NCBI GenBank assembly: GCA_947561585.1
Contig: CANNZV010002536.1
Span: 47,250 to 111,249 of the forward strand
Length of the DNA: 64,000 nt
DNA from: Caprella mutica
Lineage: Eukaryota; Arthropoda; Malacostraca; Amphipoda; Caprellidae
Direction: 5' to 3'
The notes beneath the pieces were generated by a model. The model was not told the origin of the DNA. It worked only from the letters and a program-made list of their open reading frames with translations, and searched no databases. Positions 23,909-35,205 of the stretch are shown in pieces (the first letter of the stretch is position 1; every line of letters begins with the position of its first letter). Position numbers and translations under genes: made by a program.

Positions 23909-24789
23909 ATTTGATCGCTATCAACTTTTACTTACAACAACTTTTCGTTGTAAGTAGATTGATATAAATCGAAAGTAATGTTCAAATTTTCAACGCGATA
24001 GCATTACCAGAGGAATATTCTTTGCAACTAATACGAGACTAGTAATTGTGCATGAAACTTGCAGGCAAAGTTGAAAAAATAACAATATGTTTACTTTACC
24101 AAGTGACGTTTAAATGCGAAAATATAATGTTTACTTTAAGCATGTAAATTACGAGCAATATAATGTTTACGAGCAATATTTAACAATTTTTATCGCTATT
24201 GTATCAGCGATATAGTTAAGATAATCAGCTTGTGATTGAAAAAAAAAATTGTGATTGGCCAACAGAAGGTTTAATTTGACACAAAAAAATTGCAAGTTTA
24301 TATAAATGATTAATATTAATAACTAACCGAACCTAACCCGTAAAGTGGGGTGGAACTTACCGGGGAGGAATATACCGGTCACCAACGGTACCTATGGTTC
24401 CACAGTACATTCCTAGCCAGTGGTAACGTTGATTATCTAAATCTATATGGGAACTTCAATCAATAGACGGAATGAAAGAAAAAGGAGATACCTATTGTGA
24501 AGCTAATCCTTATTAATATTTGGATGTTAAGAGATGACAGTGATGTGATAATGATTCAAGGTGATGGCGTAGGTGACATGTAGAGTTTTAGGCAAAGAAG
24601 ATAATTAGAGTGAATTGTGATCTCATATGTAACAGTTAACACTTTTTGAAGCTCTAGGCAGGTAGACAACCTGTTATATAATCAATTTTGAAAATCTTAC
24701 TTGAATCATAAATTAGACAGAAATCATAATTTATATCTTAATTAGATCTAAGAGTTATTTTTAGAAATGTAAAATAGTTATACATTTAA
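23909..24789. other. Intergenic, no recognised feature
   Basis: Nothing supportable beyond AT-rich sequence with short direct repeats (ATATAATGTTTAC near 24120-24180). Confidence 0.4.
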
Positions 24790-25475
24790 AAATTTACCAC
24801 TGCTGCTTCGCCAGCTTTGCCCGGGGGGTTAGTAAACGTTGCACAAATTTTGGTGGAGTGATTAAAAGCGTTTTACACGCAGACACGGTACTGATGGAAA
24901 GGTAACGGGCGTAGAAGCAGCGATCCATTGCGATGATGAACTTTTGTTTTGACGTTTGTATAGTGGCCGTACAGCTCCATACCGCCAAACAAACGTTCGC
25001 CGCCTCTATAGTTACCGTTAAACCCACGCTATAGCAACGCCCATGTTTTCCATTTTTCCCCGTTTCGTGTGCAGAAAAAAATGTACAATAATAGAAAACA
25101 ATCGAAAACATGGGTGTTGCCATAGCGTTGCACCGCTGATGCCTGCGTTGCGATAGCGTTGGTTTAACTGTAGCGAGCGTTGGTTCATCGGTCCACGAAT
25201 TTGCGTCTAGCATTGCCAAATTTTGACTGGGATTTGTTGGAGCGGTGGCAAACTTTGCCGGAACGGAAAATCGCCTGATTCTCACCGCTCATAATATTTT
25301 GTGCAGCTCAAAACTTTCGGAACCCGGTAGAGATACTAAACGGTGGCCGAACGTATACGGGGCTGCTCCAACGCGGACCAACTTCTATGAACGTTGAAAA
25401 GCGGTGATGAATTTTTTTCACAGTTCAAGGAATGCCCCAGCAAAGTTCGCGCGCTGTGACCGAGGCTTTAACAAC
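24790..25475. mobile_element. GC-richer foldback element
   Basis: This island is clearly less AT-rich than its surroundings. GCTATAGCAACGCCCATGTT in its middle is mirrored by AACATGGGTGTTGCCATAGC about 100 bp on, and weaker inverse matches continue outward. The ends CAGCTTTGCCCGGGG and CCCCAGCAAAGTT are loosely inverse. The 163-codon minus-strand ORF across it resembles no family I know and probably arises from base composition. Confidence 0.5.
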
Positions 25476-25607
25476 TTGTATTTTAAAGTTCAAACTGCTT
25501 AAAGATTAGTTCTCATTGGTGTGTATCCAGATCACAAATTTGAAAGAGTTGACGTTCACATACTTGCATAAATGTGTTCATATTATCTTCTAAACTTACA
25601 TCTGTAC

Positions 25608-25909
25608 AATGTACCTTTTCATCAATCTCTGCACACAGCACCTTTTCGTTAGTGTCTGCACGAAGCACCATTTCATCAATCTCTGCACCGACACCTTTTC
25701 ACTAATTTCTGCTCACGGCACCTTTTCACTAATTTCTGCACACGGCACCTTTTCGGTAATCTCTGCACTCGGCACCTTTTCTAGTTGGTGCTGCCTAACT
25801 CCTCTGGTTTTTTAGTTCAGTTCTTCAGTTGCTAGAGTGTCGGTGAACGTCTTGTCCTGCTGCAGTTTGACCTCGAGATCTTTCGAGTGGCTCTCGTCTT
25901 CAAGTGTTT
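25608..25909 (+). mobile_element. Minisatellite-plus-tail element (family H), copy 2
   Basis: About six units containing TCTGCACACGGCACCTTTTC are followed at 25780 by the conserved tail, with the CTCGAGATCTTTCGAG hairpin and ending CTTCAAGTGTTT. Same architecture as 15375-15653. Confidence 0.65.
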
Positions 25910-26130
25910 TGGATGATTAACATTAAATGATTCGTCACAGAAATCATTGTAATTATTATCTAGATATAATTATATCGAAAAGTGAACACTTTGTTCTATT
26001 TTATTCTGTGAAAAAAGGACAGAGTTTTATTGTGATCATGGTGATGTTTCATAGTTCTTAGTTAACATCGTTGTTCAAAGAGGCTTAGAATCTAAGGACT
26101 CTTTAATTACCTTCGCAATCTTGCAGAAGG
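25910..26130. other. AT-rich spacer, no feature
   Basis: No gene or repeat recognised. Confidence 0.4.
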
Positions 26131-26710
26131 TTATACTATACCCGGTCTTTATTTATTTATTTATTTATTTATCATCTTGTTATTCGCAGAACTAAAAAAG
26201 TGTTCGACCAAATTGACTGAAATTTTGTGGAACGATTGGTCAATGTCCAGTGACCTGCAGGTAGAATTTTGGGAGCGACCTGGTCAAAGGTCAAGGTCAT
26301 GGTCATTTATAACTCGAAAAGTATTGAACCATATTGCAAGAAACTTGGTGGGACGATTGGTCAATATACAGGAACCATTTTGTTACATTTTGGGAGCGAT
26401 CGGGTAAAAGGTCGAAGATAAAGATCAAGGGCATTTATAACTCAATAGGTATTCAACCAAATTATCTGAAATTTGATAAGACGATTGGTCAATGTTCAGG
26501 AACCATCTGGTAGAATTTTGGGAGCGATCCGGTCAAAGGTCAAGGTCAAGGTTATTTATAAATTAATAACTCAAAAAGTATTGAACCATATTGCATGAAA
26601 TTTGGTGGGACGATTGGTCACTATTCAGTTACCAGTTTATTAGATTTTGGGAGAGAATGGGTCAAAGAGGAGGCGATGGTATGCGCTCTACCGAGTGCAC
26701 GTAATCTAGT
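26130..26710 (+). repeat. About 125-bp tandem repeat, nearly 4 copies, with GGTCAAAGGTCAAGGTCA core
   Basis: After a (TTTA)n run, four diverged units carry GACGATTGGTCAATGTCCAG-like and TTTTGGGAGCGA phrases plus GGTCAAAGGTCAAGGTCA. The block is bounded by TTGCAGAAGGTTAT on the left and GCGCTCTACCGAGTGCACG on the right. AGGTCA half-sites in tandem match nuclear-receptor sites (FTZ-F1/HNF4-like) as sequence words, but function is unproven. Confidence 0.75.
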
Positions 26711-26829
26711 TTGAATTGTGATACTACTGTGTTTAAAATGACAATTTATCTTTATTATATTGAAATATTGTTGTAACTGTTATTGTAAACTGTTATAACT
26801 ATCCAAATGAATGAATGTACAACAAAAAC

Positions 26830-27965
26830 AGCCAGTGTTAACCCGGTGTTAGAAGCATACAGGGCGACCCAAAATGATTGAGCAATAGAAAAATTGACTC
26901 TGACTAAAACTAAGAAGGGCAATAAAAAATGTATCGTCAGAATCAATGTAAAATATCGAATTTATAAATGGCCACAGTTTTTTTGATCATTTTTTCAACA
27001 AGGGTTGTTTTAGAACTAAAGAACAAGTCAAGGGTCAAGACCGTCATGTAGAACGAATAACAGCCTTCGAAGAGTTTAGATTGAGGTAATAATGAATTGC
27101 AACTTCGCTTTCTATGATGGACCATATCACAAAGTCCAAAGGGTTGATTGATGTCAGGACTTGACGATGGTCACATTGTTTTGTCCCAAAAGCTTATGAA
27201 ATTGCCTTACCCACTATTGTGTCATATTTTGGAACCTTCGAGTGCAAGATGGAATTGTTTCTAAATGATGCGGAGAGCCAAGGAAGGACTTCTTGCTGCA
27301 ACATATTCCAATATTCAACATCTGACTTTGATTCCTTCATCGATGACGATTGGAGAAGATTTGGTGCTATGATGGAAGCAGGCTTCTGGTGTCTCAAATC
27401 ACTCTTAACATTTATGTAAAAGTTCCATGAGCTACGAGAATATATCCTATCATTCTTACTGTTCTCGCCTGACCAAATAAAGACCTTTACGAATTGCTTG
27501 AACTCTTACAGCATCAGTTTTTCTTTGACCAGCCCGCTAAATTCAAGTCTTTTTATTGATTTCATGTAGAGAAAACTAAAAATACCTTAATTAATTATAG
27601 CTTCTGTTCTGACGATTTGGAGATACCCATCTGTTTAACAATTTTCTATCTTCTTTTTTACGGATTCTGGTCAATTCGCTTCTTCACTACAGAATTCACA
27701 CTTTTGGTAAGAATTGACTGCTTCTTGGAACAGGTTTACTTTAGGATGTGCGTGATTGTTTACATTGGTTAAAGATGCTGCTAACAGCTTTGCGACACAC
27801 TATGAGTTGCTTGGCGAAATCTTTGAGCACTCATGAGGGCAACAATTAGGTCACGCTTAACCTCATCAGACACAACTTCTAGAATACCTGCTGGAAAAAA
27901 TGCTTGAAAATTTATGTGGAGGTTGTTAGGAATATGTAGACCAAAAGCTGAAAATAGCAAAGGCA
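26830..27965 (-). pseudogene. Decayed Tc1/mariner-like transposase
   Basis: On the minus strand, broken frames give transposase phrases in the right order. First comes a charged N-terminal helix region (EVKRDLIVALMSAQ) near 27880, then a KRIDQNP-type linker near 27670. NDRIYS-like residues follow near 27440, then RHQKPASI and LQQEVLPWLSASF (27390-27290) and a SINPLDFVIWSIIESEVA-like stretch near 27160-27060. The first and second catalytic aspartates are not recoverable, and stops and frameshifts separate the pieces. It is unrelated in detail to the intact element at 32.6 kb. Known: mariner transposases cut and paste DNA at TA sites. Inference: this copy is long dead. Confidence 0.7.
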
Positions 27966-28509
27966 CACAACATTGCATTAGTTTAATAGTAATACTGAAA
28001 TTATGGGTAAGTCTTTACGGGTCATTCTGCGGGTCAATTATTAACTTTTCCTCTATTACTCATTGTATTAACTAATTAAGGAGAGATGAGAGTCAAAATG
28101 AGTTATTCAAAATAAAGTCATGTTCTTACGATATTGTTGACTATATGAAACTTCTCAAATTTCAAGAAAATGGATTATTTCCGAAGAATACTTTTGGAAA
28201 CCTTCGTCTTAAATTATAAGTAATAGTATTTAAAATATTAAATTCTTTGTGATTTTTAATTATAGATAACCATTTATTGAAAGAATAATGTATGTCTGGA
28301 CAATTCGGCAGTAAAAATAAAAAATGATCTTATTAAAATAGAATAAAAATTGTCAGGAAGTCAGGTAGACAGGATATTAGGCACCCTGTAAATTTTTCTG
28401 ATCGAAAAACTGCATTAGTACTAAATCCTTCATTTATTATCCTTAAAATAATGTATGTCTAGGAAATATTAGAAAATTACAGCCAAGCTTATCACTTTGC
28501 TCTTGAAGC

Positions 28510-29360
28510 GATAAGAAAGGTCTCAAGATTGCAGGTATTTAAGGAAGAGCGAAAGTTGTTTTCAGTGCAGAACATCACAACTGATGGGCAAGAAGAGACA
28601 GCTCGCTCATCTCTGAGAGAACTTCCAACATGAATCTCATAACTAAAACATGGTAAGTTTTGGGAAAAAGTATTTTGAATCTTTTCTAAAATATGATAAT
28701 ATAAAACTACTGTACCTTCATCATTTGTTATAAGTTTCAACTCTTCATTTTCCAGATATGATCTCATGACGCAACATAGAATCTCAATCATGCGACTCCG
28801 TCCAGAGTGTCCATAGAAAAATCCATAGTTTATTGTCTTTAGCGTCAAAATGATTTCTGAGGATTCAATTGTACCCTTGACTATGTTTTTCAGATTCTAA
28901 ACCTGGTCTAGAGGAAATTTTTCTAAAAAACAAACCATGTCATACCAGTTCTCACCAATTGGTCTAATTCCAATCTAACTAAGTTGATAGTGTGCAAAAG
29001 CCTATTTTGTTCTTACGTATAAATTTAATTCACAGTTCAATGACCGTCCATTAATTAATAATTTAATGTTAATTTATAGTTAAACTTAGAAGTTCAGAAG
29101 TTAAATTCCTCTGTGTGTATTTGTTGTAATGTTATTTAATTAAGATTTAGAGAATGCATCTTGAAAGTAATGATTAGAGTTAATTTAATTAGTTTTAGCA
29201 GTTCAAAAGTTATAAGCCATTAATTAATTAATGAATGAAGCAATGGGATATATTTATGATTCCATAAATTGTTAACAGAATGTTTTATTTCTGATTTTAG
29301 TTTGTAATTAATATTAAGCATGTAAATTTAATATTAAATAAAGTATGCATCGTGAATGTG
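28510..29360 (+). ncRNA. Transcription-unit-like module, family T copy B
   Basis: GATAAG (28510-28515), TATTTAAG (28536-28543) and TCAGT (+1 A at 28564, 28 bp) are followed by ATG at 28630 and an exon end at 28652 before GTAAGT. The acceptor TTTTCCAG precedes exon 2 at 28756, which soon has AGAATCTCAATC, like AGAATCTCTACC in the other copies. AATAAA at 29337-29342 is followed by GTATGCATCGTGAA. The promoter and exon 1 are nearly identical to copy A, but the exon 2 body differs and is shorter. A 118-codon ORF on the opposite strand crosses the promoter. No sizeable sense ORF. Confidence 0.5.
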
Positions 29361-29403
29361 CCAGTTTACTACCCTTCGTTAAATAATAAAAAATCCATTG
29401 GGT

Positions 29404-29552
29404 ATAAATTACTCTACTAGAAACACACCTAGTGTATGAACACACCTAGTGTATGAACACACCTAGTGTATGAACACACCTAGTGTATGAACACACCTAG
29501 TGTATGAACACACCTAGTGTATGAACACACCTAGTGTATGAACATACCTAGT
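29404..29552 (+). repeat. 17-bp tandem repeat, about 8 copies
   Basis: The unit is CACACCTAGTGTATGAA, nearly invariant, ending with a TACCTAGTTGGGTAT variant. Confidence 0.95.
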
Positions 29553-29765
29553 TGGGTATAATTCTAAGTAATTAAAATTACTATGAACTTTGAGCAATAG
29601 TTGGCGAAAATAGTGAAGTATACAAATTATTATGACTAAAAAATATTTAAAAATTGGTGGGTAAACTAAAGTTTAATCAGACTTAATCTTCTATTAATCC
29701 CCTGTAACTTTTTCTCTGGTACTGAGCAAATGAGCTTTACTACAATAAAATATACTCCCATCATA

Positions 29766-30014
29766 CACTGAGAGAAAAACGAGTCAAATTGACTCAAATT
29801 TTTTGTGTTCTTTATGACCCAAAACCGGATCAAAAATGTGGATCAATTTGACTCATCCTGTTATTTTACTCAAAAACTATAGTCATATTGACTCCTAATT
29901 CTTAGTGAGATTGACTCAGGTAGAGTCAATCAAGTAAAAAGACTCCAATATTGGAGTTTTGCAGCCTTGACTCAAGCGATGAGTCAGGGTGACTCGGATT
30001 TTTTTCTCAGTGTG
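29766..30014. mobile_element. GAGTCA-rich MITE (family G), copy 1
   Basis: The ends CACTGAGAGAAAAACGAGTC and GACTCGGATTTTTTTCTCAG are inverse. The interior is packed with GAGTCA/TGACTC words, several as the palindrome-like AGTCAATTTGACTC. The same element in the opposite orientation lies at 62401-62605. Confidence 0.8.
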
Positions 30015-31002
30015 TAAGAAAAATACATGATTGTTATAATTATGTATCTTTTATATTGATTATTAAATACTTATTCTTATCAGGTCGAAAATACGTAACA
30101 GTCGATAAGTCGAAACATACCCTATATAGTTACTTTCTATTAAATGATTAAAAAATATTTGCTAAATATATATTAGTAAGCAATTGCTGGTCTAATTTAA
30201 TTGTAATTTTATCTATACAGAGAACCAATTGAAAGCATAATCAATGCTCTGTAAATTATATGATAACGTATTGCATTGTAACTTTAAAATATCTGTTAGA
30301 GTCAAAGGTCAAAGGATATCAAAGGACAATTTTAACTCAAAATATCTCACTAAAGTCTTTTTAAATATTTTTAAGTATTTTCTGTATTTTACAAAACTTT
30401 CTTTAAAGGTAGAAGAATTCAGAGAGATAGAATTATAACCCACTATAAATCTTTCTTGGGTACCGAATATTATTTCAATCATCTCCCTTTAGAAAAAAAA
30501 TAATCCGTCCTCTAGATGATATTTCTTTTTGGAATTTATGATTTTTTATAAATAATGATAAAAATAGTGAAATAAATGAGTATTAGAACAATTTCTATAT
30601 ACTAACAGCAAGGAGTCAAACATAAGAATCAGTAGCTTATCTAATGTCTAATTTACAGTTTTAGTCGTACACCATTTCTTCGTACAAACTCTGTTCTCGT
30701 TATCGAGTTCCTCTCTGTTTTCAGTTTTGGAACTGGAATTAGATGTAGAGTTTTCTATAAATTCACCATTTTCTCAGTTAATTAATGTTGTTAGTTATAA
30801 TTTTAAAAATTCCCAATTGTGTAAAGTGACAAAATTAAAAATCATTCTGTACGAATCTTTGTGAATCATTCTAATCTCTTCTAAAATTTGATTTTACCAA
30901 TATTTTAATTGTTTATTCAATGAGAGATATTATACAACAGTAAGATTCACCACTCTCCCAAATTTATGTTTTCAAACTGTGCTGTGGCGTCATCTGGTTT
31001 TG
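30015..31002. other. AT-rich intergenic, no recognised feature
   Basis: No exon or repeat unit was supported. Confidence 0.4.
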
Positions 31003-31218
31003 AAGCCGGGAACTAGAGAAACAACAATATTTTGGGTTGATAAAAACATTGAAAGATTCAGTGTTCAACTGAAACTAGCTTCCAAAAAAATAAAAATGAG
31101 TATATTTCAGAATAACTTTTCAGTTGATCCAGTATAACCTTATAACCTCTGCCCGAACACTGTAACTTTCAATGTTTTGATCCAACACCAAATGTTGTTG
31201 TTGCTTTAGTTCCCGCTT
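31003..31218. mobile_element. Foldback element of about 216 bp
   Basis: Left-arm phrases GCCGGGAACTAGAGAAACAA and AAAAACATTGAAAGATTCAG are matched in inverse by right-arm phrases TGTAACTTTCAATGTTTTGA and GCTTTAGTTCCCGC. Arms are about 70-90 bp with a short loop. Noncoding. Confidence 0.7.
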
Positions 31219-31913
31219 TTAAATCTTACTGTAGTATAATATATTTGATATAACTATTTGCTAAATACATAAAAGTTCTCATGATGAAGATTTATTCTGA
31301 TCTGCTTAAAATTAGGTGTCCTATATTTTTTGTTGAAAAGCAAAGAGAAATTAAATTGATAATCACGCAATTATTAATATTGATAAATTAAAAAAAAAAT
31401 AGGATGATATCAAAGAGGTTCATGGTAACTAATGTAACGATACTTACGAATGTGTATGCTCTTATCTCTAAAATTTCTCTAAATTGACTTTTCCACTTAA
31501 TCTGAACACTATAGCTCTGGTATCATAGTTTAAGAGGGGTCTAAAACCTTTTAGTCTAAAAACAATTACTCTACCGCTCATACCATTTCTTAATCCTTAG
31601 TCCACGTTACTTTTATCCTTTTGATGTCAACAAATAACTACTATAATGTAGAATATTCAAACAAGTTTCTTGATATAGCTTTTCAAAGAATGTTTTAATA
31701 CTAGCCAGATCAAGATTAATGAAATTTGAAGTACCTATCATCTTTGAAAGGAAAACGAGGTGCTAGTTTGTATCCTATTGTTTTTATATCAAAATATTAT
31801 TTAAGGTAAATAAGGAAGTGATTTAAATTAATTTGGGTTCAATAATGATGATGAGCTCTTTTAAAATTAAGGCCGCGCACATTATTCTTCTTAATCTACC
31901 TTTAATTTTGCCT
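31219..31913. other. AT-rich intergenic, no recognised feature
   Basis: Nothing beyond short poly-A and poly-T runs. Confidence 0.4.
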
Positions 31914-32262
31914 CTATGCACAAATACTTTCTACCAAAGTCTGCACACGACAGCTTCTCACAGATCTCTGTACACTACATTTTTTTTATCATTCCCTGCA
32001 CTAGGCACCTTTTCTACAACCTCTGCACACAGCACCTTTGTCTGCATGCGGTTCCTTTTCCACAATCTCTGCGCACGGCATCTTTTCACCAATCTCTGCA
32101 CACAGCACCTATTCACCTATATCTGCACACGGCACCTTTTCTAGTTGGTGCTGCCTAACTCCTCTGGTTTGTTAGTTCAGTTCTTCAGTTGCTAGAGTGT
32201 CGGTGAACGTCTTGTCCTGCTGCAGTTTGACCTCGAGATCTTTCGAGTGGCTCTCTCAAGTA
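31914..32262 (+). mobile_element. Minisatellite-plus-tail element (family H), copy 3
   Basis: About eight diverged 26-27-bp units with TCTGCACACGGCACC-like words precede the conserved tail (from 32140) and its CTCGAGATCTTTCGAG hairpin. The tail ends slightly differently (GGCTCTCTCAAGTAG). Units are more diverged than in copy 1, while the tail is almost identical. Confidence 0.65.
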
Positions 32263-32599
32263 GTAGCAATCATATCGAAAAATTTGCCTTAGCAACTACC
32301 TTGCATGAGTGTATAGACTTTTAAATTTTTACAAATGAATAATCTTGAAGGGATTTATATTTTTGTTTTACCCGTAGTAATCAATCTGGAATCACTGGAA
32401 GGTAGGTTGGAAGCAGAGACTAAATATTTCCAATGATGACCTTAATTGGTTTCCGATGGAATAAATTTTCTAAACTGTGATGCATGGTTGATGCTCTGAG
32501 AATTAATTTAAGATACATCGCGATTGATTTCAAGATATCTCTTTTGGTATGGGAATCAATATTTTAAGCATAAAACTTTAAAAACAGTCTCAAGTACTA

Positions 32600-33897
32600 C
32601 AGGGTGGGGCGTAAGTTTGGAAGCAAATGAAAGTGCATATTATAATCCAACGAAAAATATATTTAATGATTTACAGTTATGTATTATTACATAAGGGTTT
32701 TAAGAATTCAAAAATCATAAATTTATTCAAAATGTCCCCCCTTTGTTTTTAATAACAGCCTCAAATCTCCTCCGAACTCCTCCTACTGCGGCACGCATCT
32801 GTTCTTGTGAAATTTCCTTCCAAGATCTCTGGAGCGAACGCTTTAAATCATCTACACTGCGATGGAATTTACCACAGGCCTTTGATTCAAGAATGGACCA
32901 TACCGAAAAGTCCATAGGATTAACATCTGGGGAGCAGGGAGGCCACATTTCTTTGGACCAAAACCGTGGAAGATGGTCATGGCACCAGTTTTGAGTGACA
33001 TTTGCAGTATGTGAAGTCGCGCCGTCTTGCTGAAATGTCCATAGAGTGTCATTACCGAAGTGATCCTTAGCTGACTCCAACATTGGCGTCAAAATATTCT
33101 CAATATAACATTTAGCATTGATTTTGGCGCCTTGTTCCACAAAAATTAAAGGAGATCTCCAAGTTTCTGAAACGGCAGCCCAGGCCATTACTGAAGCAGG
33201 TTTCATGGTTCTGTGGACAGTTTTTTGGTAGTATGGGATGTCTTTTGCAATTTTACCAATTATTCTGTCATTCCTCCGGTTGTGAGCCATTTCAACTGTG
33301 AAAATTTTTTCGTCAGACCAAACAATTTCACCAGCCCTGCCAGACTTCAATTCTCTCAGAAGTGCTTTGCTTCTCTCCAATCTCTTTTTCCTTACAGCTT
33401 CTGACAGAGTCTGTCTCTTTTGGAGGGTGAAAGAGGACATCTTTAGGTCTTCTTTGACAACTCTTCTCAATGTTCTGGGACTCACAATAGCTGTTTTGGC
33501 TAACAATCGTATTGACCTTTTCGAGTTCCTCCTGATCTTCTCTCGGGCACATTTTATCAATTGTTTGGTGCGCTGTGAGCGTGGTCTTCCACTTCTTGGA
33601 CGATCAGTCAAGTCTCCTCTCTCATTAAAACGCTTCACACACTTCCAAACAGTCGATCTCGCTATTGAGAGAGTCTTTGAAATGACGGAATCTGACTTCC
33701 CGGCACGGTGTTGAGCAATAATGGCTTCTCTTTTGTCTGACATTTTTGAATTGACTAAATTTTTGTAAAAAATAACACTGCCACGTCATAATGTAGTGTC
33801 ACTACTATAGTTCAAACCCTATCTCCTACTTAGGAACTTATTTTTAAGAATTATATTAATGTTTGAAAAATTGCTTCCAAACTTACGCCCCACCCTG
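32600..33897 (-). mobile_element. Intact maT-type mariner transposon, 1,298 bp
   Basis: Perfect 27-bp terminal inverted repeats lie at 32600-32626 and 33871-33897, each starting CAGGGTGGGGCGTAAGTTTG from its outer end. A TA dinucleotide flanks each side (32598-32599 and 33898-33899), the mariner target duplication. The single ORF inside is uninterrupted. Perfect ends plus an intact ORF point to recent insertion. Confidence 0.95.
32727..33743 (-). CDS. Tc1/mariner transposase, DD37D (maT) type, 338 aa
   Basis: This is the cut-and-paste transposase of the surrounding element, acting in the nucleus on the 27-bp inverted ends. The first ~45 residues form a helix-turn-helix (QHRAGKSDSVISKTLS and following). 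A GRPR AT-hook-like linker lies at 52-55, and a second helical DNA-binding region follows to about 105. The catalytic triad is visible: D144 in VWSDEKIFT, D240 in FQQDGATSHT, and D278 in SPDVNPMDFSVW. There are 37 residues between the second and third aspartates, which defines DD37D. WPPCSPDVNP and HNRRNDRI are also standard. Length fits the family (about 330-350). The ATG at 33743 is the only in-frame start that keeps the N-terminal helix. No stop or frameshift, so it may be functional. Confidence 0.95.
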   Translation of the reverse strand: MSDKREAIIAQHRAGKSDSVISKTLSIARSTVWKCVKRFNERGDLTDRPRSGRPRSQRTKQLIKCAREKIRRNSKRSIRLLAKTAIVSPRTLRRVVKEDLKMSSFTLQKRQTLSEAVRKKRLERSKALLRELKSGRAGEIVWSDEKIFTVEMAHNRRNDRIIGKIAKDIPYYQKTVHRTMKPASVMAWAAVSETWRSPLIFVEQGAKINAKCYIENILTPMLESAKDHFGNDTLWTFQQDGATSHTANVTQNWCHDHLPRFWSKEMWPPCSPDVNPMDFSVWSILESKACGKFHRSVDDLKRSLQRSWKEISQEQMRAAVGGVRRRFEAVIKNKGGTF

Positions 33898-34369
33898 TAT
33901 ATGTCTTTGTTATCTATCTAGAAAATTTGAACAGCTGGCTACCAAACAAAACAAGATTGGTCTTTTGTGAAATTTTCTCCGACGTACGGCAGTAGTTATT
34001 TAATATAAAAACTTTACAGGTAAGACGTTGACAGAATAATGTTTCCAGCAAGAAATAATGAAACTTTCTCGCAGTGACATTTATGATAATTTGAATATTG
34101 GATTTGATTGTATTTATTTAGGTTGAATTTGAATTTAACTATTTGTTAAAAGATTTAGATAATTTCATTTCATTGTAATTCACTAATCGTTTTGCCACCT
34201 GATGCAGAAGTTAGATCTAATATAATGGAAGGTTTCATTACCTTTATAAGCAGAAGTAAGCATGAATTTTAGAATTTTTTAACTTCAAGGACAGTTAAGT
34301 GGGTCATCTCACTTCCCAACACTTTTATATTTGTGGACAGATTTTTCTGAAATTTTAGGCATTACTTTT

Positions 34370-35040
34370 AGAGTAAATTGAGATTTTATAATTTTTTTCG
34401 TATATTTCAAAAGAATAGAAATCTATGAGAAGAACTAAAACTAATACAGGTTTAGAATCCTTGAACCATTTCTAACAATGTATGGAAGCCGATATTACCA
34501 TTTCCCCTCGGTTTCTTTGGATACCCGATTTTGGATGACTAACTTAGATTTTAAAAAATAAACTAAATTTTCGGTTTTGAACTGTGATAGAAAAATTATG
34601 GTAAAAATTGAAAATATCTCAATAGCCATCACTTTGTTACAAGTCTTTCGCGGACTCCAAAATTTTCTTTGGTTTTCTTGCAGCGTGAAAACTCATTGAC
34701 TTCTTCTATTCATTTCTAGATTGAAAATTCAAATTTTACTGGAAAGCCAAAAAACGTTAACTATTTAGATGAAATGTCAGTTTTATCACTATAGATAAAG
34801 TTCGAATGGTATTTTTTGATTGTAATATCATCTAAAAATGATATAAATTTTACTAGTGTGAGATTTAAGAATCATGATTTTTTGATCATGATTTGGTCCT
34901 TTGGAACCACCCTCCTAAGGGTGATTCTGGTGCACGGAGCCCCATTAAAATTTGGAACATGAAAGCCCACTACCCAAAGAAACCAAGAAAATAAAAGAAA
35001 ATTTGCTCCAAATTTGATGAGACTACCCCCTTGAGATTGC
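34370..35040 (+). repeat. Old dispersed repeat (family E), copy 1
   Basis: Collinear, diverged matches to 45520-46065 include TATAATTTTTTTCGTA, TTTTCTTGCAGCGTGAAAA, a phrase giving CACTAC near AAAGAAACC, and CCAAATTTGATGAG. Both copies run in the same orientation. The type is unknown; it has no ORF. Confidence 0.55.
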
Positions 35041-35205
35041 ATTTCTGCTTTAAGATAGATAATTGGAATTTTGAGTGTATTTAAATTTAATGATATTTGG
35101 TAGAATAAATATGATATTTAAAGTGAGACGTTATTTACGTTTTGAATCAATATAGTGTTATTTTGGAGTAGGGTTTGATAGGAAATCTAATCTCTGACGT
35201 TTCTT

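Noticed and set aside
24794..25285. 163-codon minus-strand ORF
   Set aside because: No domain or codon pattern is recognisable, and it overlaps a foldback element. The open frame is explained by the lower AT content.
27194..27419. Two overlapping ORFs on opposite strands that might be a small gene
   Set aside because: The minus-strand one is a surviving piece of a decayed mariner transposase, and the plus-strand one is its shadow.
29404..29552. Regular short repeats that might suggest a CRISPR array
   Set aside because: Units are contiguous with no unique spacers, and the genome is clearly eukaryotic. The same holds for all other arrays here.
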